The notes: generated by a model not told the origin, from the letters alone. A stretch of DNA of 64,000 nt from JACVRW01 sp963835705 (GCA_963835705.1 CAWIGR010000012.1:124001-188000), one strand, 5' to 3'; counted from the stretch's first letter, positions 6,965-15,676 are shown. Numbers and translations are program-made.

Positions 6965-8368
6965 CTAGGCCTTCGCGGCCGGCTCCTTCGCCTCGTCCTT
7001 GTCGGCCTGCTCGCTCAGCTGCTTGGCGAGCTCGCGCTTGCCGGCCACGTCGAGCTTCTTCACCTCGTTCTCGACCACCCGGCGGTTGTACGTCTGGTTC
7101 CAGTAGTCGAGCGCCTCGAAGCCGAGCAGGACCGCCTTGCCCACGAACTGTCGCAGCACCTCGTTGGTCGGGCCCATCACCCAGCCGGCCTTGGCGTCAC
7201 GGACGTAGCGCTCGAGCTCCATGTCCCGCTTGTAGCCCGACCCGCCGCACGCGTGGAGCATCTTGTCGACGTGGTGGGCGGTGTTCTTGGCCGCCTCGAA
7301 CTTGATCTGCCACGCCCAGTGAAGGTAGTCCGCCCGGGCCGTCTCGCCGGGCTCCAGGATGCGCCGGTTGTCGTCGGTCACCCGGTCCATCGCCTGGGCC
7401 ACGGACATCACGAACACCCGGCAGGCGTTCGTGTCCATCACGGCCTCGCCCACGTAGTCCTGGATCGTCGGGTAGTCCGCCACGCGCATGCCCACGTCCA
7501 CGTGGCGCTTGCGCGTGGTGTGGCGCTTGGCGATGTCGATCGCCCCCATCGTGATGCCGTTCCACACCGACGACGACCCGATCAGGAACCAGGGGTCCAC
7601 CGCCTCGTCGTTGGAGGCGGCGCCGTCGCCCAGCGGTCCCACCACCTGCTCCGCCGGAATCTCCACGCCGTCAACCTGAATCGGGCCGGACTGGTTTCCG
7701 CGCAGCCCGAGCGCATCCCACAGCGAGGGCTGCGCCTTCACGTGGTCGCCGTCGATCACGAACACCGAGAGGTCGTCGTAGCCCTTGAAGTCGGGGCTGG
7801 TGGTCTGCACGACGTAGAAGTCGGCGAACCCGCCGGAGGTCGTCCAGGACGCCTTCTTGTTGACCTTGAAGCCGCCGTTCGAGCGCTCGGCGCTCGACGA
7901 GAACGGATACCAGAAGTGGGAGCCGGTCTCGGGATCCGAATAGGACAGCGTGCCGATCTTGCACTCGCTGTCCATCGGCCGGATGTACTTGTCGACGAGC
8001 TCGGGGGTCGGCCGCAGCATGAGCGTGGCCACGGCGCCGATGTGCATGACGTAGCACATGGCGGTGGAGGCGCACCCGTAGCGAGCGAGCGTCTCGCACA
8101 CCATCGTGAAGGCCACGTGGTTCTCGCCGAGGCCGCCGTACTCCTCGGGCACCGTCAACCCCAGGAAGCCGTTCTCCGCGAGGACCTCGAAGTTGCGGCG
8201 CGGATAAAGGAGCTCGTCGTCGGACCTCTTGGCGTTGGCGCGCAGCTCCTTCTCGCAGAGCTCGATCAGCTTGGCGCGGAGCTCCTTCTGGCGCTCGGTG
8301 AGGAACCAGTCCGGGTCCCATTCGTAGCCAAGCCCCCAGAACGGCTCGCCGCCCCACGTCTTCTCCAC
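6965..8368 (-). CDS. Acyl-CoA dehydrogenase-like flavoprotein, possible two-component monooxygenase
   Basis: 467-aa protein with the full acyl-CoA dehydrogenase fold: N-terminal helical domain (ENGFLGLTVPEEYGGLG), central beta domain (KIGTLSYSDPETGSHFW) and C-terminal helical domain (LHACGGSGYKRDMELER). The conserved YEGT-type element carrying the catalytic Glu reads VMGPTNEV here, so the usual base is missing. Loss of that Glu plus an operon-linked flavin reductase is seen in flavin monooxygenases of the DszC/HpaB group. I start at GTG 8368, behind a strong GAGGAGAGAG site; the frame stays open further upstream, through the palindrome. The substrate is unknown; context points to amine or C1 metabolism. 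Confidence 0.72.
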   Translation of the reverse strand: MEKTWGGEPFWGLGYEWDPDWFLTERQKELRAKLIELCEKELRANAKRSDDELLYPRRNFEVLAENGFLGLTVPEEYGGLGENHVAFTMVCETLARYGCASTAMCYVMHIGAVATLMLRPTPELVDKYIRPMDSECKIGTLSYSDPETGSHFWYPFSSSAERSNGGFKVNKKASWTTSGGFADFYVVQTTSPDFKGYDDLSVFVIDGDHVKAQPSLWDALGLRGNQSGPIQVDGVEIPAEQVVGPLGDGAASNDEAVDPWFLIGSSSVWNGITMGAIDIAKRHTTRKRHVDVGMRVADYPTIQDYVGEAVMDTNACRVFVMSVAQAMDRVTDDNRRILEPGETARADYLHWAWQIKFEAAKNTAHHVDKMLHACGGSGYKRDMELERYVRDAKAGWVMGPTNEVLRQFVGKAVLLGFEALDYWNQTYNRRVVENEVKKLDVAGKRELAKQLSEQADKDEAKEPAAKA

Positions 8369-8398
8369 GGTCTCTCTCCTCGTCGCCTGGGCCGTTCG

Positions 8399-8410
8399 TA
8401 CAAACTTGTA
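8399..8410. promoter_or_regulatory. Operator-like palindrome TACAAACTTGTA upstream of the acyl-CoA-dehydrogenase-like operon
   Basis: GTACAA-AC-TTGTAC is perfectly symmetrical and ends about 30 bases before the chosen start. It matches the TACMAATTNGTA motif found upstream of four other transcription units here. A second, weaker copy (TACAAGCGATTTGTA) overlaps its upstream side. Confidence 0.55.
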
Positions 8411-8510
8411 CAAGCGATTTGTATCGCGCAGGGTAGCTCGTGTCCACCGCGCCGCCGCGCGACAGCGTTGACCCTCCCCGAACGGTGTGATAGAAGGCGA
8501 CCGCTTCTTA

Positions 8511-8522
8511 TACCAATTGGTA
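8511..8522. promoter_or_regulatory. Operator-like palindrome TACCAATTGGTA upstream of the divergent Amt
   Basis: A perfect 12-bp palindrome 27 bases before the GTG start of the Amt paralogue. It is the most symmetrical member of the shared TACMAATTNGTA set. Confidence 0.6.
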
Positions 8523-8549
8523 CTAGGGCCCAGCGAAGAGGAGAGGCCA

Positions 8550-9959
8550 GTGTTGCTACTCGCCCAAGCGGCGCAGTTTCCCGATCAGGTAACCACCAAC
8601 CAGCTTCTGCAGAACGTGGTCTACGCGTCCGGCACCGTGGGGGCGCTCATGGTCGTGGTGGGCCTGGTCATGCTCGACGCGGGTGGCGTCCGGCGCCCCA
8701 ACGTCTTCAACGCGACGATCGAGAAGATGGTCGGCTTCTTCATCGGCTTCGCGACCTACTTCGTCATCGGGTTCGCCCTCTGGAACTGGCAGTACAACGT
8801 GGCATTCGAGGTCGCGAACCCGCTCGGTCAGTCGATCGAGGACTGGTGGCTCGGCGGGACGCTGGCGAACGAGCTCGCCCAGAACGTGGATCCCGCGGTC
8901 TTCCCCGGCCTCAACAACTTCCAGATCTTCATCTTCTTCCTGGCCTGCTTCGCCGGCATCATCAACATCCTTCTCCACTTCGCGGTCTCGGAGCGCATGA
9001 AGGCGTCCGCCTTCTACATCACGTGCTTCGTCTCCGCGATCGTCTCTTCGGCGCTCAGCTACCTGACCTGGGGATCGGTCGGCCCGCTCACCAACGCCGG
9101 CTTCCACGATTTCTTCGGCGCCGGCTTCGTCTACCTGTTCCCGGCCGGCATGGCGCTCGTGTTCGTCCTCAGGCTGGGCAGGCGACCGGGGATGTTCGAG
9201 GCCCACCCCAAGGTGGCCGATTACCGAACGGGCAACCTCTGGGCGCTCACGGCCGGCGTCCTGCTGATCTTCGCCGGCCTGCCGATGGTGATCCTCTCCT
9301 GCCTCTTCTTCTTCGACCCCGAGGCGCTCGCCGTGAGCGTGACCATGGCCGACACCAGCGTCGGCATCGCGCTCAACAACTACGCGCTCGTCTGGGCCGG
9401 AGGTGCGCTGACGGGCGCGCTGATCGCCTACCGGACGAAGAAGTACGCCTACCTGCTGCTCGGCCCGTTCGCGGGCTACGTCGCGGGGGCGCCGGGCCTC
9501 GACGTCTACGCGCCATGGCAGGCCTTCCTGGTCGCGCTCGGCGCGCCGTTCGCCGCCTACGCGGTCTACGAGTACATCGGGCGCAAGCTGGTGGACGAGC
9601 ACAAGCTGCTCCCGGTGTTCGCCGGCGGCGCCACCTACGGGTTCATCATGGTCGGCCTGATCGCCTGGGGCACGAAGCACGGCGGCTACGTCGGCATCGA
9701 GGAGGGCACCTACGCCTTCCAGAACGCCGAGATCAACGTCCTCTGGCAGCTGATCGGCGTGGCCGTGTGCTTCGGAGTCGGGGTCCTGACCGCCGCCGTG
9801 CTGTCGTTCATCTTCGAGCGGACGATCGGGATGCGCGTGCCGGACGACGATCAGGCCAGCGGCCTCGACGCGGGCCTCTGGGAGCTCCAGCCCGAGGACG
9901 GCCTGCCCGCGGTGGCACAGGACGGGCAGACGGCTCCGCGGGTGGCGTCTCCCACGTAG
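8550..9959 (+). CDS. Ammonium-transporter (Amt) family paralogue lacking the twin pore histidines
   Basis: 469-aa polytopic membrane protein of the Amt/Mep/Rh fold with about 11 hydrophobic helices. It starts at GTG 8550 after AGAGGAGAGG. Aligning it by eye with the second Amt in this window, FHDAIASGVVH becomes FHDFFGAGFVY, so the first pore His is Tyr. The second His (in AVHGFAG) falls in PVFAGGATYG, also without His. Those two histidines line the conduction pore of canonical Amt proteins, so this one may move a different substrate such as methylammonium or another amine, or act as a sensor. No GlnK gene is adjacent. Confidence 0.8.
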   Translation: MLLLAQAAQFPDQVTTNQLLQNVVYASGTVGALMVVVGLVMLDAGGVRRPNVFNATIEKMVGFFIGFATYFVIGFALWNWQYNVAFEVANPLGQSIEDWWLGGTLANELAQNVDPAVFPGLNNFQIFIFFLACFAGIINILLHFAVSERMKASAFYITCFVSAIVSSALSYLTWGSVGPLTNAGFHDFFGAGFVYLFPAGMALVFVLRLGRRPGMFEAHPKVADYRTGNLWALTAGVLLIFAGLPMVILSCLFFFDPEALAVSVTMADTSVGIALNNYALVWAGGALTGALIAYRTKKYAYLLLGPFAGYVAGAPGLDVYAPWQAFLVALGAPFAAYAVYEYIGRKLVDEHKLLPVFAGGATYGFIMVGLIAWGTKHGGYVGIEEGTYAFQNAEINVLWQLIGVAVCFGVGVLTAAVLSFIFERTIGMRVPDDDQASGLDAGLWELQPEDGLPAVAQDGQTAPRVASPT

Positions 9960-10079
9960 GCGGACTGGAGAACGCGCTTGCGGAAAGACGATTGGTGCGT
10001 CAGGGTGGTCTTCCGGCCCGGGTGCACCTGTGCACCCCAGGGCCGTCGTGTGTGTTCCTGGCTCAAGGATTGAGAGGCT

Positions 10080-11297
10080 GTGTTGAATAGCTGTGGTGCC
10101 GCTCGCGGGCGGCGAATCGGAAGGGGATCGCTGATTGCGGTCTTGACTGTCGGTGTCGGGCTCGCCGTCGCCGCCCCGGCGAGCGCTCAGTTCAGCTTCG
10201 GCTCCTTCATCACGGGCGGGGACGCCACCGCGGGCTGGGTCACCGATGCGGACGCGCCCATGGGTTCAACCGAGCAGCAGTCGATTCAGCTCTTCGTGAA
10301 CGGCACATCGTCCGCTGACCTCGACGACTCTGCGCGCGCGATCTTCTCCGAGGTGCCGGCTACGCCTCCCGCACAGCCGCCGAGCTTCTTCTACAAGGTT
10401 TCGACAGCGGGGGCGAGCGGAGGCTCGGTCCGTCTCGTGATCCGGTTCGGCAGCGCGGGTCTGGCCGAGTTGCGCCCGGTGGTGCTACAGGCCGGACAGT
10501 GGACGTTCGTCGATGGAGCGTCGCGCGACTGGGACACGAGCGGCGGCGCGTGCGGGCATCGCATCCAGCAGACCTATCAAGAGGTCCTGGCGTGCCGTCC
10601 GGGCGCAGAGGTGACCGGCCTCGAGGTCATCAACGACAGCGGCTGGCTCTACCCGGGCGGATTCCTCATCAGCGTGGACAACATCAGCTACGGCGGCGTG
10701 ACCGTCGGCTCCCCGGCGCCTGCGGTGGTGAACGAGTCGATCAGCATGACCCAGCTGTCAGGCAACGTGATAGTGCGTGTGCCACAGGCCGTCGGCGGTG
10801 CTGCGCCATCCGAGGGGGGTAGTCGCGCCGGCAGTATCGCGCGCATCAGCGGCACGGCGAACCTGCCGCTGGGCAGCGTGATCAACAGCACCAGGGGCCG
10901 TGTCCGGGTCGTCGGGAAAAAGCGCAAGAAGCGCCAGGTCGGCAGGTTCCGCGCCGGGATCTTCCGTGTCCGCCAATCGGGCAACCGCGAGATTCTCGTC
11001 ACACTGCGCGGGGACCTCGACTGCGGGCGCGCAACCGCCAGCAGCGCATCGCCGAAGGCCGAGGCGTCGGCCCGTGGACGCAGGCTCTGGGGGAGCTCGA
11101 GCGGCGGCAGCTTCCGTACCCGCGGCAGGCACTCGTCGGGAGCCGTCCGCGGAACGAAGTGGCTGACCGTGGACCGCTGCAACGGCACGCTCACCCTCGT
11201 TCGCGAGGGCATCGTCCAGGTGCACGACTACGGCACGGGCGAGCGGGTCCTGGTGCGGGCCGGAAACTCATACTTCGCCAAGGCCGTCAACCGGTAG
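10080..11297 (+). CDS. Secreted protein with FecR-like C-terminal segment
   Basis: 405-aa protein with a signal peptide (LIAVLTVGVGLAVAAPASAQF, cleavage after ASA). The N-terminal half carries paired Cys (GGACGHRI, LACRPG) and many Ser/Gly residues, like a jelly-roll adhesion or binding domain. The C-terminal end (GTKWLTVDRCNGTLTLVREGIVQVHDYGTGERVLVRAGNSY) resembles FecR-type repeats common in Thermoleophilia extracellular proteins. A basic stretch (VGKKRKKRQ) separates the halves. Start GTG 10080 is the only start that keeps the signal peptide. Function unknown. Confidence 0.65.
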   Translation: MLNSCGAARGRRIGRGSLIAVLTVGVGLAVAAPASAQFSFGSFITGGDATAGWVTDADAPMGSTEQQSIQLFVNGTSSADLDDSARAIFSEVPATPPAQPPSFFYKVSTAGASGGSVRLVIRFGSAGLAELRPVVLQAGQWTFVDGASRDWDTSGGACGHRIQQTYQEVLACRPGAEVTGLEVINDSGWLYPGGFLISVDNISYGGVTVGSPAPAVVNESISMTQLSGNVIVRVPQAVGGAAPSEGGSRAGSIARISGTANLPLGSVINSTRGRVRVVGKKRKKRQVGRFRAGIFRVRQSGNREILVTLRGDLDCGRATASSASPKAEASARGRRLWGSSSGGSFRTRGRHSSGAVRGTKWLTVDRCNGTLTLVREGIVQVHDYGTGERVLVRAGNSYFAKAVNR

Positions 11298-11346
11298 GGC
11301 GGCGCGGGCTGAGCCGCTCGCCCGAGGGGTTCCTTCCGCCGGCTGG

Positions 11347-11372
11347 TAAAGTTCGATACTTATCGAACTTTA
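11347..11372. promoter_or_regulatory. 26-bp perfect palindrome before the MFS gene
   Basis: Two 12-bp arms, TAAAGTTCGATA and TATCGAACTTTA, are separated by CT and end 15 bases before the MFS start. Such long symmetry in an AT-richer patch marks an operator, probably for an HTH repressor not encoded next to it. The TetR remnant downstream may be what is left of that regulator (inference). Confidence 0.65.
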
Positions 11373-11387
11373 CCTCCCGTCCCGGTG

Positions 11388-12653
11388 ATGCAAACCCCCC
11401 GCTCCATCCAGCGCACCTACCTGCTCCTGATGCTGGGGAACACGCTGGCGGCGTCCTTCATCTGGGGCATCAACACGATCTTCCTGCTCGACGCCGGCCT
11501 GTCGAACCTCGAGGCGTTCGCGGCCAATGCCTTCTTCACGGCCGGGATGGTGCTGTTCGAGGTGCCGACCGGGATCGTCGCGGACACCGTCGGGCGGCGC
11601 GCCTCGTATCTGCTCGGCACGCTGACGCTGACCGCCTCGACGCTGCTGTACGTGCTCCTGTGGCAGATCGAGGCGACGTTCTGGCAGTGGGCGCTGGTCT
11701 CGATGCTGCTCGGGCTCGGGTTCACGTTCTTCTCCGGGGCGGTGGAGGCCTGGTTGGTCGATGCGCTGACCGCCACGGGCTTCAAGGGGGAGCTCGAGAC
11801 CGTGTTCGGACGCGGACAGATGGTGTCCGGGGCGGCGATGCTGACCGGATCGGTCGCGGGCGGATTCGTCGCGCAGCAGACCAGCCTCGGCGTTCCGTTC
11901 GTGCTGCGCGGCGTGATCCTCGCCGTGATGTTCGCGGTCGCCTTCAGGCTGATGCACGACGTCGGGTTCTCCCCGGCCAAGGGGGGCCGACCGCTCGCCG
12001 AGATGCGAAAGATCGCCTCCGCGTCGATCGACCACGGCTGGCGCGTCCCCGCGGTCAAGTGGCTGATGGTCGAGAGCCTCTTCGTCGGCGGCGTGGGCTT
12101 CTACGTCTTCTACGCGCTCCAGCCGTACCTGCTTGAGCTGTACGGCGATCCCGAGGCCTACCAGGTCGCGGGACTCGTGGCGGCGATCGTCGCCGGCGCC
12201 CAGATCCTCGGCGGGATGGCGGCGCCGAGAATCCGGCGGCTCTTCCAGCGCCGCACGTCGGCGCTGATCGCGACGGCCGGAGCCGGCACCCTCACCCTTG
12301 CTCTGATCGGGATCGTCGAGAGCTTCTGGGGCGTGCTGGCCCTGATCGTGGTCTGGGGACTGCTGTTCGCGGCCACGATGCCGATCCGCCAGACCTATCT
12401 CAACGGCCTGATCCCGTCGCGCCAGCGAGCGACGATCCTCTCCTTCGACTCCCTGATGGGCTCCACCGGCGGCGTCTGGAGCCAGCCGCTGCTGGGCCGC
12501 GCAGCCGACGTGTGGGGGTACGCGCCGTCGTACCTGGTGAGCGCGGGGATCTCCGCGCTGGCACTGCCCACGCTCGCGCTGTCGAGGCGGCAGGGAGCCG
12601 AGGCCGACGTGGTCGAGCCCGGTGGCGCGCAGACCGCGGCGCAGCCCGCCTGA
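11388..12653 (+). CDS. MFS transporter (drug/metabolite exporter type)
   Basis: About 421 residues with 12 predicted hydrophobic helices. The loop 2-3 motif EVPTGIVADTVGRRASYLLG (around residue 50-70) is the classic MFS motif A region, and ARQTYLNGLIPSRQRATILSF-like residues in the C-half fit antibiotic/metabolite efflux families. Start ATG 11388 is preceded by an in-frame GTG, with no obvious ribosome site, so the transcript may be nearly leaderless just downstream of the palindrome. The substrate is not predictable. Confidence 0.8.
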   Translation: MQTPRSIQRTYLLLMLGNTLAASFIWGINTIFLLDAGLSNLEAFAANAFFTAGMVLFEVPTGIVADTVGRRASYLLGTLTLTASTLLYVLLWQIEATFWQWALVSMLLGLGFTFFSGAVEAWLVDALTATGFKGELETVFGRGQMVSGAAMLTGSVAGGFVAQQTSLGVPFVLRGVILAVMFAVAFRLMHDVGFSPAKGGRPLAEMRKIASASIDHGWRVPAVKWLMVESLFVGGVGFYVFYALQPYLLELYGDPEAYQVAGLVAAIVAGAQILGGMAAPRIRRLFQRRTSALIATAGAGTLTLALIGIVESFWGVLALIVVWGLLFAATMPIRQTYLNGLIPSRQRATILSFDSLMGSTGGVWSQPLLGRAADVWGYAPSYLVSAGISALALPTLALSRRQGAEADVVEPGGAQTAAQPA

Positions 12654-12668
12654 GGCACCCGGGCGCCG

Positions 12669-12995
12669 TCAGCTCGCTGCGGGGGCGCTGTCGATGGCGT
12701 GCCGGGGGGCCTGGGGGCACGTTCCCCACGAGCGGGGTCGCAGGAGCGAACCGCGCATGCTGAGCGTGATCGCGAGCGTGATCAGCCCGCAGAGCAGCCC
12801 CGCGGCGTCGACCAGGATCAGCGGCATGCTCCCGACGCTGAGGCCGTAGAGCAGCCAGACGGCGTAGCCGCCGGCATAGGTGGCGAAGAAGCGGGCCGAG
12901 ACCTCGCAGGAGCTTCCGCGCCGCAAGACCTGACGCGCCTGCAGTAGCGCGGTCCCCGCGGCGCCGACGCCGTAGAGGGTCGCGATCGATCCCAT
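12669..12995 (-). CDS. SemiSWEET / PQ-loop small membrane protein
   Basis: 108-aa protein with three hydrophobic helices (residues about 1-20, 35-55, 60-80), the size and pattern of bacterial SemiSWEET sugar carriers, which work as homodimers. The central VWLLYGLSVGSMPLILVDAAGLLCGLITL segment fits the family. The C-terminal 25 residues are hydrophilic. It sits between the MFS gene and a TetR fragment, with no clear partner. Confidence 0.6.
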   Translation of the reverse strand: MGSIATLYGVGAAGTALLQARQVLRRGSSCEVSARFFATYAGGYAVWLLYGLSVGSMPLILVDAAGLLCGLITLAITLSMRGSLLRPRSWGTCPQAPRHAIDSAPAAS

Positions 12996-13000
12996 TACCC

Positions 13001-13174
13001 TCCCTCGCCGACCAGGTCTTCACCATCTTCGAAGGCGGGTTCATACTCGCCCGCGCCATGGACGACCCGAGCCACCTGCGCTCACAGCTCGTCCACCTGC
13101 GTCACTACCTGGAGCTGCTCTTCGAGCTCGCACCGACGAAGCCCGCACGCGGCCGAGCAGCTGCCGCCGCCTGA
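13001..13174 (+). pseudogene. C-terminal remnant of a TetR/AcrR-family regulator
   Basis: Open frame reading SLADQVFTIFEGGFILARAMDD followed by PSHLRSQLVHLRHYLELLF. This is the characteristic last 50 residues of TetR/AcrR repressors, whose C-terminal helices bind ligand. No DNA-binding domain lies upstream; that position is occupied by the opposite-strand SemiSWEET gene. The gene is therefore truncated. Confidence 0.6.
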
Positions 13175-13183
13175 GGCCGAGCG

Positions 13184-14416
13184 TCAGGTCCAGGGGTAGG
13201 GGCCGCTCGACGCCGTGTGCAGCGCGCCGCGCTCGAAGCGGTCCATGCGGAAGGGCTCGAGCAGGGGCTCGCCTCCGTTCGCGATGTCGTCCGCCGCCAG
13301 GCGGCCGATCGCCAGCGTCTTGAAGCCGTGGCCGGAGTCCACGATCGCGTAGGCGTTCTCCAGGACCCAGTCGCAGACGGGGTAGTTGTCGGGGGTGTGG
13401 GCCACGATCCCGCCGGCCGCGCTCACCTGCCAGTCGTGCGCCCGCCCCCGGAAGCGCCTCAGCGCCGTGGCCAGTCCCGACGTGAAGAAGTCCTCGAACT
13501 CCGGCTCGGCTGTGTGCGCCGGGTTGTCGGGCCCGTAGGGGTCCAGGTCGGGCTCGGTCAAGAGGACGGGCAGCCCGCCTCCCGTGATCCCCGTGCCCGT
13601 GCGGCCCATCCGGAAGTAGATCCCCCACGGGCCGTCCACCAGCATGCGGCCGTCGCGTGCCGAGCGCAGCGGGCCCGGCTGGTCCAGGTGCACCACCGGC
13701 GCCTCGCTTCCGGCTCGGGCCGAGAGGCCGGCGCCGTGCAGCGCGAACTCCCCCTCCTGCGCCTTCCAGTACTCGAGCTGCGGGTCGACGCCGAGCATCG
13801 CCAGCAGACGGGCCGCCCAGGGGCCGGGCGCCAGCACCAGCGTCTCGCACTCGATCCGCCCGCTGTCCGACAGGACGGCGTCCACCTCGCCGTCGCGCAG
13901 CTCGAACCCCGTCACCTCCACCCGCTCGCGGATCTCCGCGCCGGCGGAGCGTGCCCGCGAGGCCAGCCGGCGCACCGTCTGCATCGCGTCGGCCCATCCC
14001 CCGCGCCGCTCGTGCAGCAAAGCCTCGACGGGCGCGTCCCAGTCGGGCCAGGTCCAGGTGAGGTACTCGCGGCAGGCGTCTGCGCCCGTCACGAGCTCCG
14101 AGTCGTAGCCCACGCGCCCATGCTGCGCGCGGATCGCCACCAGGTCGTCAACCTGCGCCCTCGGCACGGCGGCGAGGTAGCCCACCTGCCGGAACCCATA
14201 CGCCTCCGGCTCCTCCTCGAACATGTCGACGGACATCCGCACCAGCTCCGCGATCGGCTCCGAGCGGTAGTAGTTGCGGACAATCCCGCCGGCGATGCCG
14301 GACGCTCCGCCGCCGGCACGGCCCTTGTCGACCACGACCACATCGGCGCCGCGCTCTGCCAGCCCCCAGGCGACAGAGAGTCCGTTGACTCCGGCGCCTA
14401 AGACGACGTGTGTCAC
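13184..14416 (-). CDS. FAD-dependent amine oxidoreductase (MgdA/SoxB/glycine-oxidase-like), second of a tandem pair
   Basis: 410-aa FAD protein of the DAO family. It begins with the Rossmann motif GAGVNGLSVAWGLAERGADVVVVD, contains ASGIAGGIVRNYYR (isoalloxazine contact), and ends with the FAD-binding C-terminal VDSGHGFKTLAIGRLAADDI. Its GTG start overlaps the stop of the preceding paralogue (GTGA). The pair ends NMG cluster 1, where the MgdB, MgdC and MgdD subunits expected of N-methylglutamate dehydrogenase are absent. It may oxidise N-methylglutamate or another secondary amine alone or as a heterodimer with its neighbour. Confidence 0.78.
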   Translation of the reverse strand: MTHVVLGAGVNGLSVAWGLAERGADVVVVDKGRAGGGASGIAGGIVRNYYRSEPIAELVRMSVDMFEEEPEAYGFRQVGYLAAVPRAQVDDLVAIRAQHGRVGYDSELVTGADACREYLTWTWPDWDAPVEALLHERRGGWADAMQTVRRLASRARSAGAEIRERVEVTGFELRDGEVDAVLSDSGRIECETLVLAPGPWAARLLAMLGVDPQLEYWKAQEGEFALHGAGLSARAGSEAPVVHLDQPGPLRSARDGRMLVDGPWGIYFRMGRTGTGITGGGLPVLLTEPDLDPYGPDNPAHTAEPEFEDFFTSGLATALRRFRGRAHDWQVSAAGGIVAHTPDNYPVCDWVLENAYAIVDSGHGFKTLAIGRLAADDIANGGEPLLEPFRMDRFERGALHTASSGPYPWT

Positions 14417-15672
14417 GACCAGGGGTATGGGCTGTGAGACACGGGGTGCAGGTCCCCGGTCGCGAAGCGCTCGTAGCGGAACGGATGCAGCAGCGACGAG
14501 TGCTCCCCGAGCACAACCCGGGCGATCTCCCGGCCGACCGCGATCATCTTGTAGCCGTGGTTCGAGTCGGCGGCCACGAACACGTTCGGCCGCATGTGGT
14601 CGAACACCGGGAAGTTGTCGGCGGTGAAGGCGCCGACGCCGCCGGAGCGCGTGTCGCGGTACAGCCCGCGGGAGCCCTCGAAGCGCTCCATGCAGTGCGA
14701 CAGCGCCGCGCACCACAGGTCGGGGAAGCCTGGCTCGACGGTGCCGGTGGGGTACGGGTCGAGCTCGAACTCGTGGCCCTTGGGCAGGGGCGACGCCCCG
14801 CCCTGCACCGCGTGCTTGTCCTGCTTGAAGTAGATGCCCCACTGCTCGCCCGTGACGAGCTCGCCGCCGTCGGCGTGGAGCGGCGCGTGGCTGTCCACGT
14901 GCAGCACGGGCGGCAGCGAGCCGCCGGCCGTCACGAACATCGCCGGGTCCACCGCGATCTCGCCCTCCTGCAGGTACCAGTAGGTCCACATCTCGCGTTC
15001 CTCGCCGGCCACCTCGAGCCGCCGCGGCAGGCCCAGCAGCTCCCACAGCCGCGCGATCCAGGGCCCCACGGCCACCACCACGTGCTCGACCGCGATCGGG
15101 CCGGCGCTCGTCTCCACCTGCGTGACTGCCTCCGAGCCGTCGAAGCGGAACCCGGTCACCTCGACCCCGGTCTCGATGGCCGCCCCGGCCGCCCTGGCCT
15201 TGGAGGCAAGGCCGTGGATCGAGTCGCGGTTGAACGCGAAGCCGCCGGGCCGCTCGTGCAGGCAGACGGACAGCCCCGGGGCGCGCCAGTCGGGGAAGAG
15301 CGAGCGCATGTGTGCCGCCACCTCCGCCTCGCCCAGGATCAGGGACGACTCGTAGCCGATCCGCTGCTGGCGCTCGTACACGGCGGTGAGGTCGCCCTCC
15401 TGATCGCCGTCGCCGAGCGCGACGTAGCCGCTCCCGTGGTAGGCGAAGGTCTCCGGGTCCGACTCCCAGATCTCTACGCAGGCCGCCATAAGGTCCTGCA
15501 TCGCAGGCTGGAAGTAGTTGTTGCGAACCACGCCGCAGGCGATGCCGGATGCGCCGGCGGCCACGTCCGTCTTGTCCACCACCAGCACCTCCTCGCCCTG
15601 CTCGCCGAGGTGCCAGGCCGTGGACAGGCCGTGCACTCCCGCGCCGACGACGAGGTGCTTGACGGACCGCAT
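14413..15672 (-). CDS. FAD-dependent amine oxidoreductase (MgdA/SoxB/glycine-oxidase-like), first of a tandem pair
   Basis: 419-aa DAO-family flavoprotein starting at ATG 15672, four bases after the 136-aa orphan gene. GAGVHGLSTAWHLGEQGEEVLVVDK is the FAD Rossmann motif; ASGIACGVVRNNYFQ and FVAADSNHGYKMIAVGREIA are further FAD-contact regions. It is clearly paralogous to the following gene (same motif order, same SPYPW C-terminal ending). Operon context with gmaS-mgsABC predicts oxidation of N-methylglutamate or a similar N-methyl amino acid. The lack of a [2Fe-2S]/GcvT subunit means the electron and C1 acceptor are unclear. Confidence 0.78.
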   Translation of the reverse strand: MRSVKHLVVGAGVHGLSTAWHLGEQGEEVLVVDKTDVAAGASGIACGVVRNNYFQPAMQDLMAACVEIWESDPETFAYHGSGYVALGDGDQEGDLTAVYERQQRIGYESSLILGEAEVAAHMRSLFPDWRAPGLSVCLHERPGGFAFNRDSIHGLASKARAAGAAIETGVEVTGFRFDGSEAVTQVETSAGPIAVEHVVVAVGPWIARLWELLGLPRRLEVAGEEREMWTYWYLQEGEIAVDPAMFVTAGGSLPPVLHVDSHAPLHADGGELVTGEQWGIYFKQDKHAVQGGASPLPKGHEFELDPYPTGTVEPGFPDLWCAALSHCMERFEGSRGLYRDTRSGGVGAFTADNFPVFDHMRPNVFVAADSNHGYKMIAVGREIARVVLGEHSSLLHPFRYERFATGDLHPVSHSPYPWS

Positions 15673-15676
15673 CGCC

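Noticed and set aside
6710..10090. An 1126-aa plus-strand open frame
   Set aside because: It spans the acyl-CoA-dehydrogenase-like gene antisense and the amt gene out of frame; both have recognisable proteins in other frames, and the composition is unnatural.
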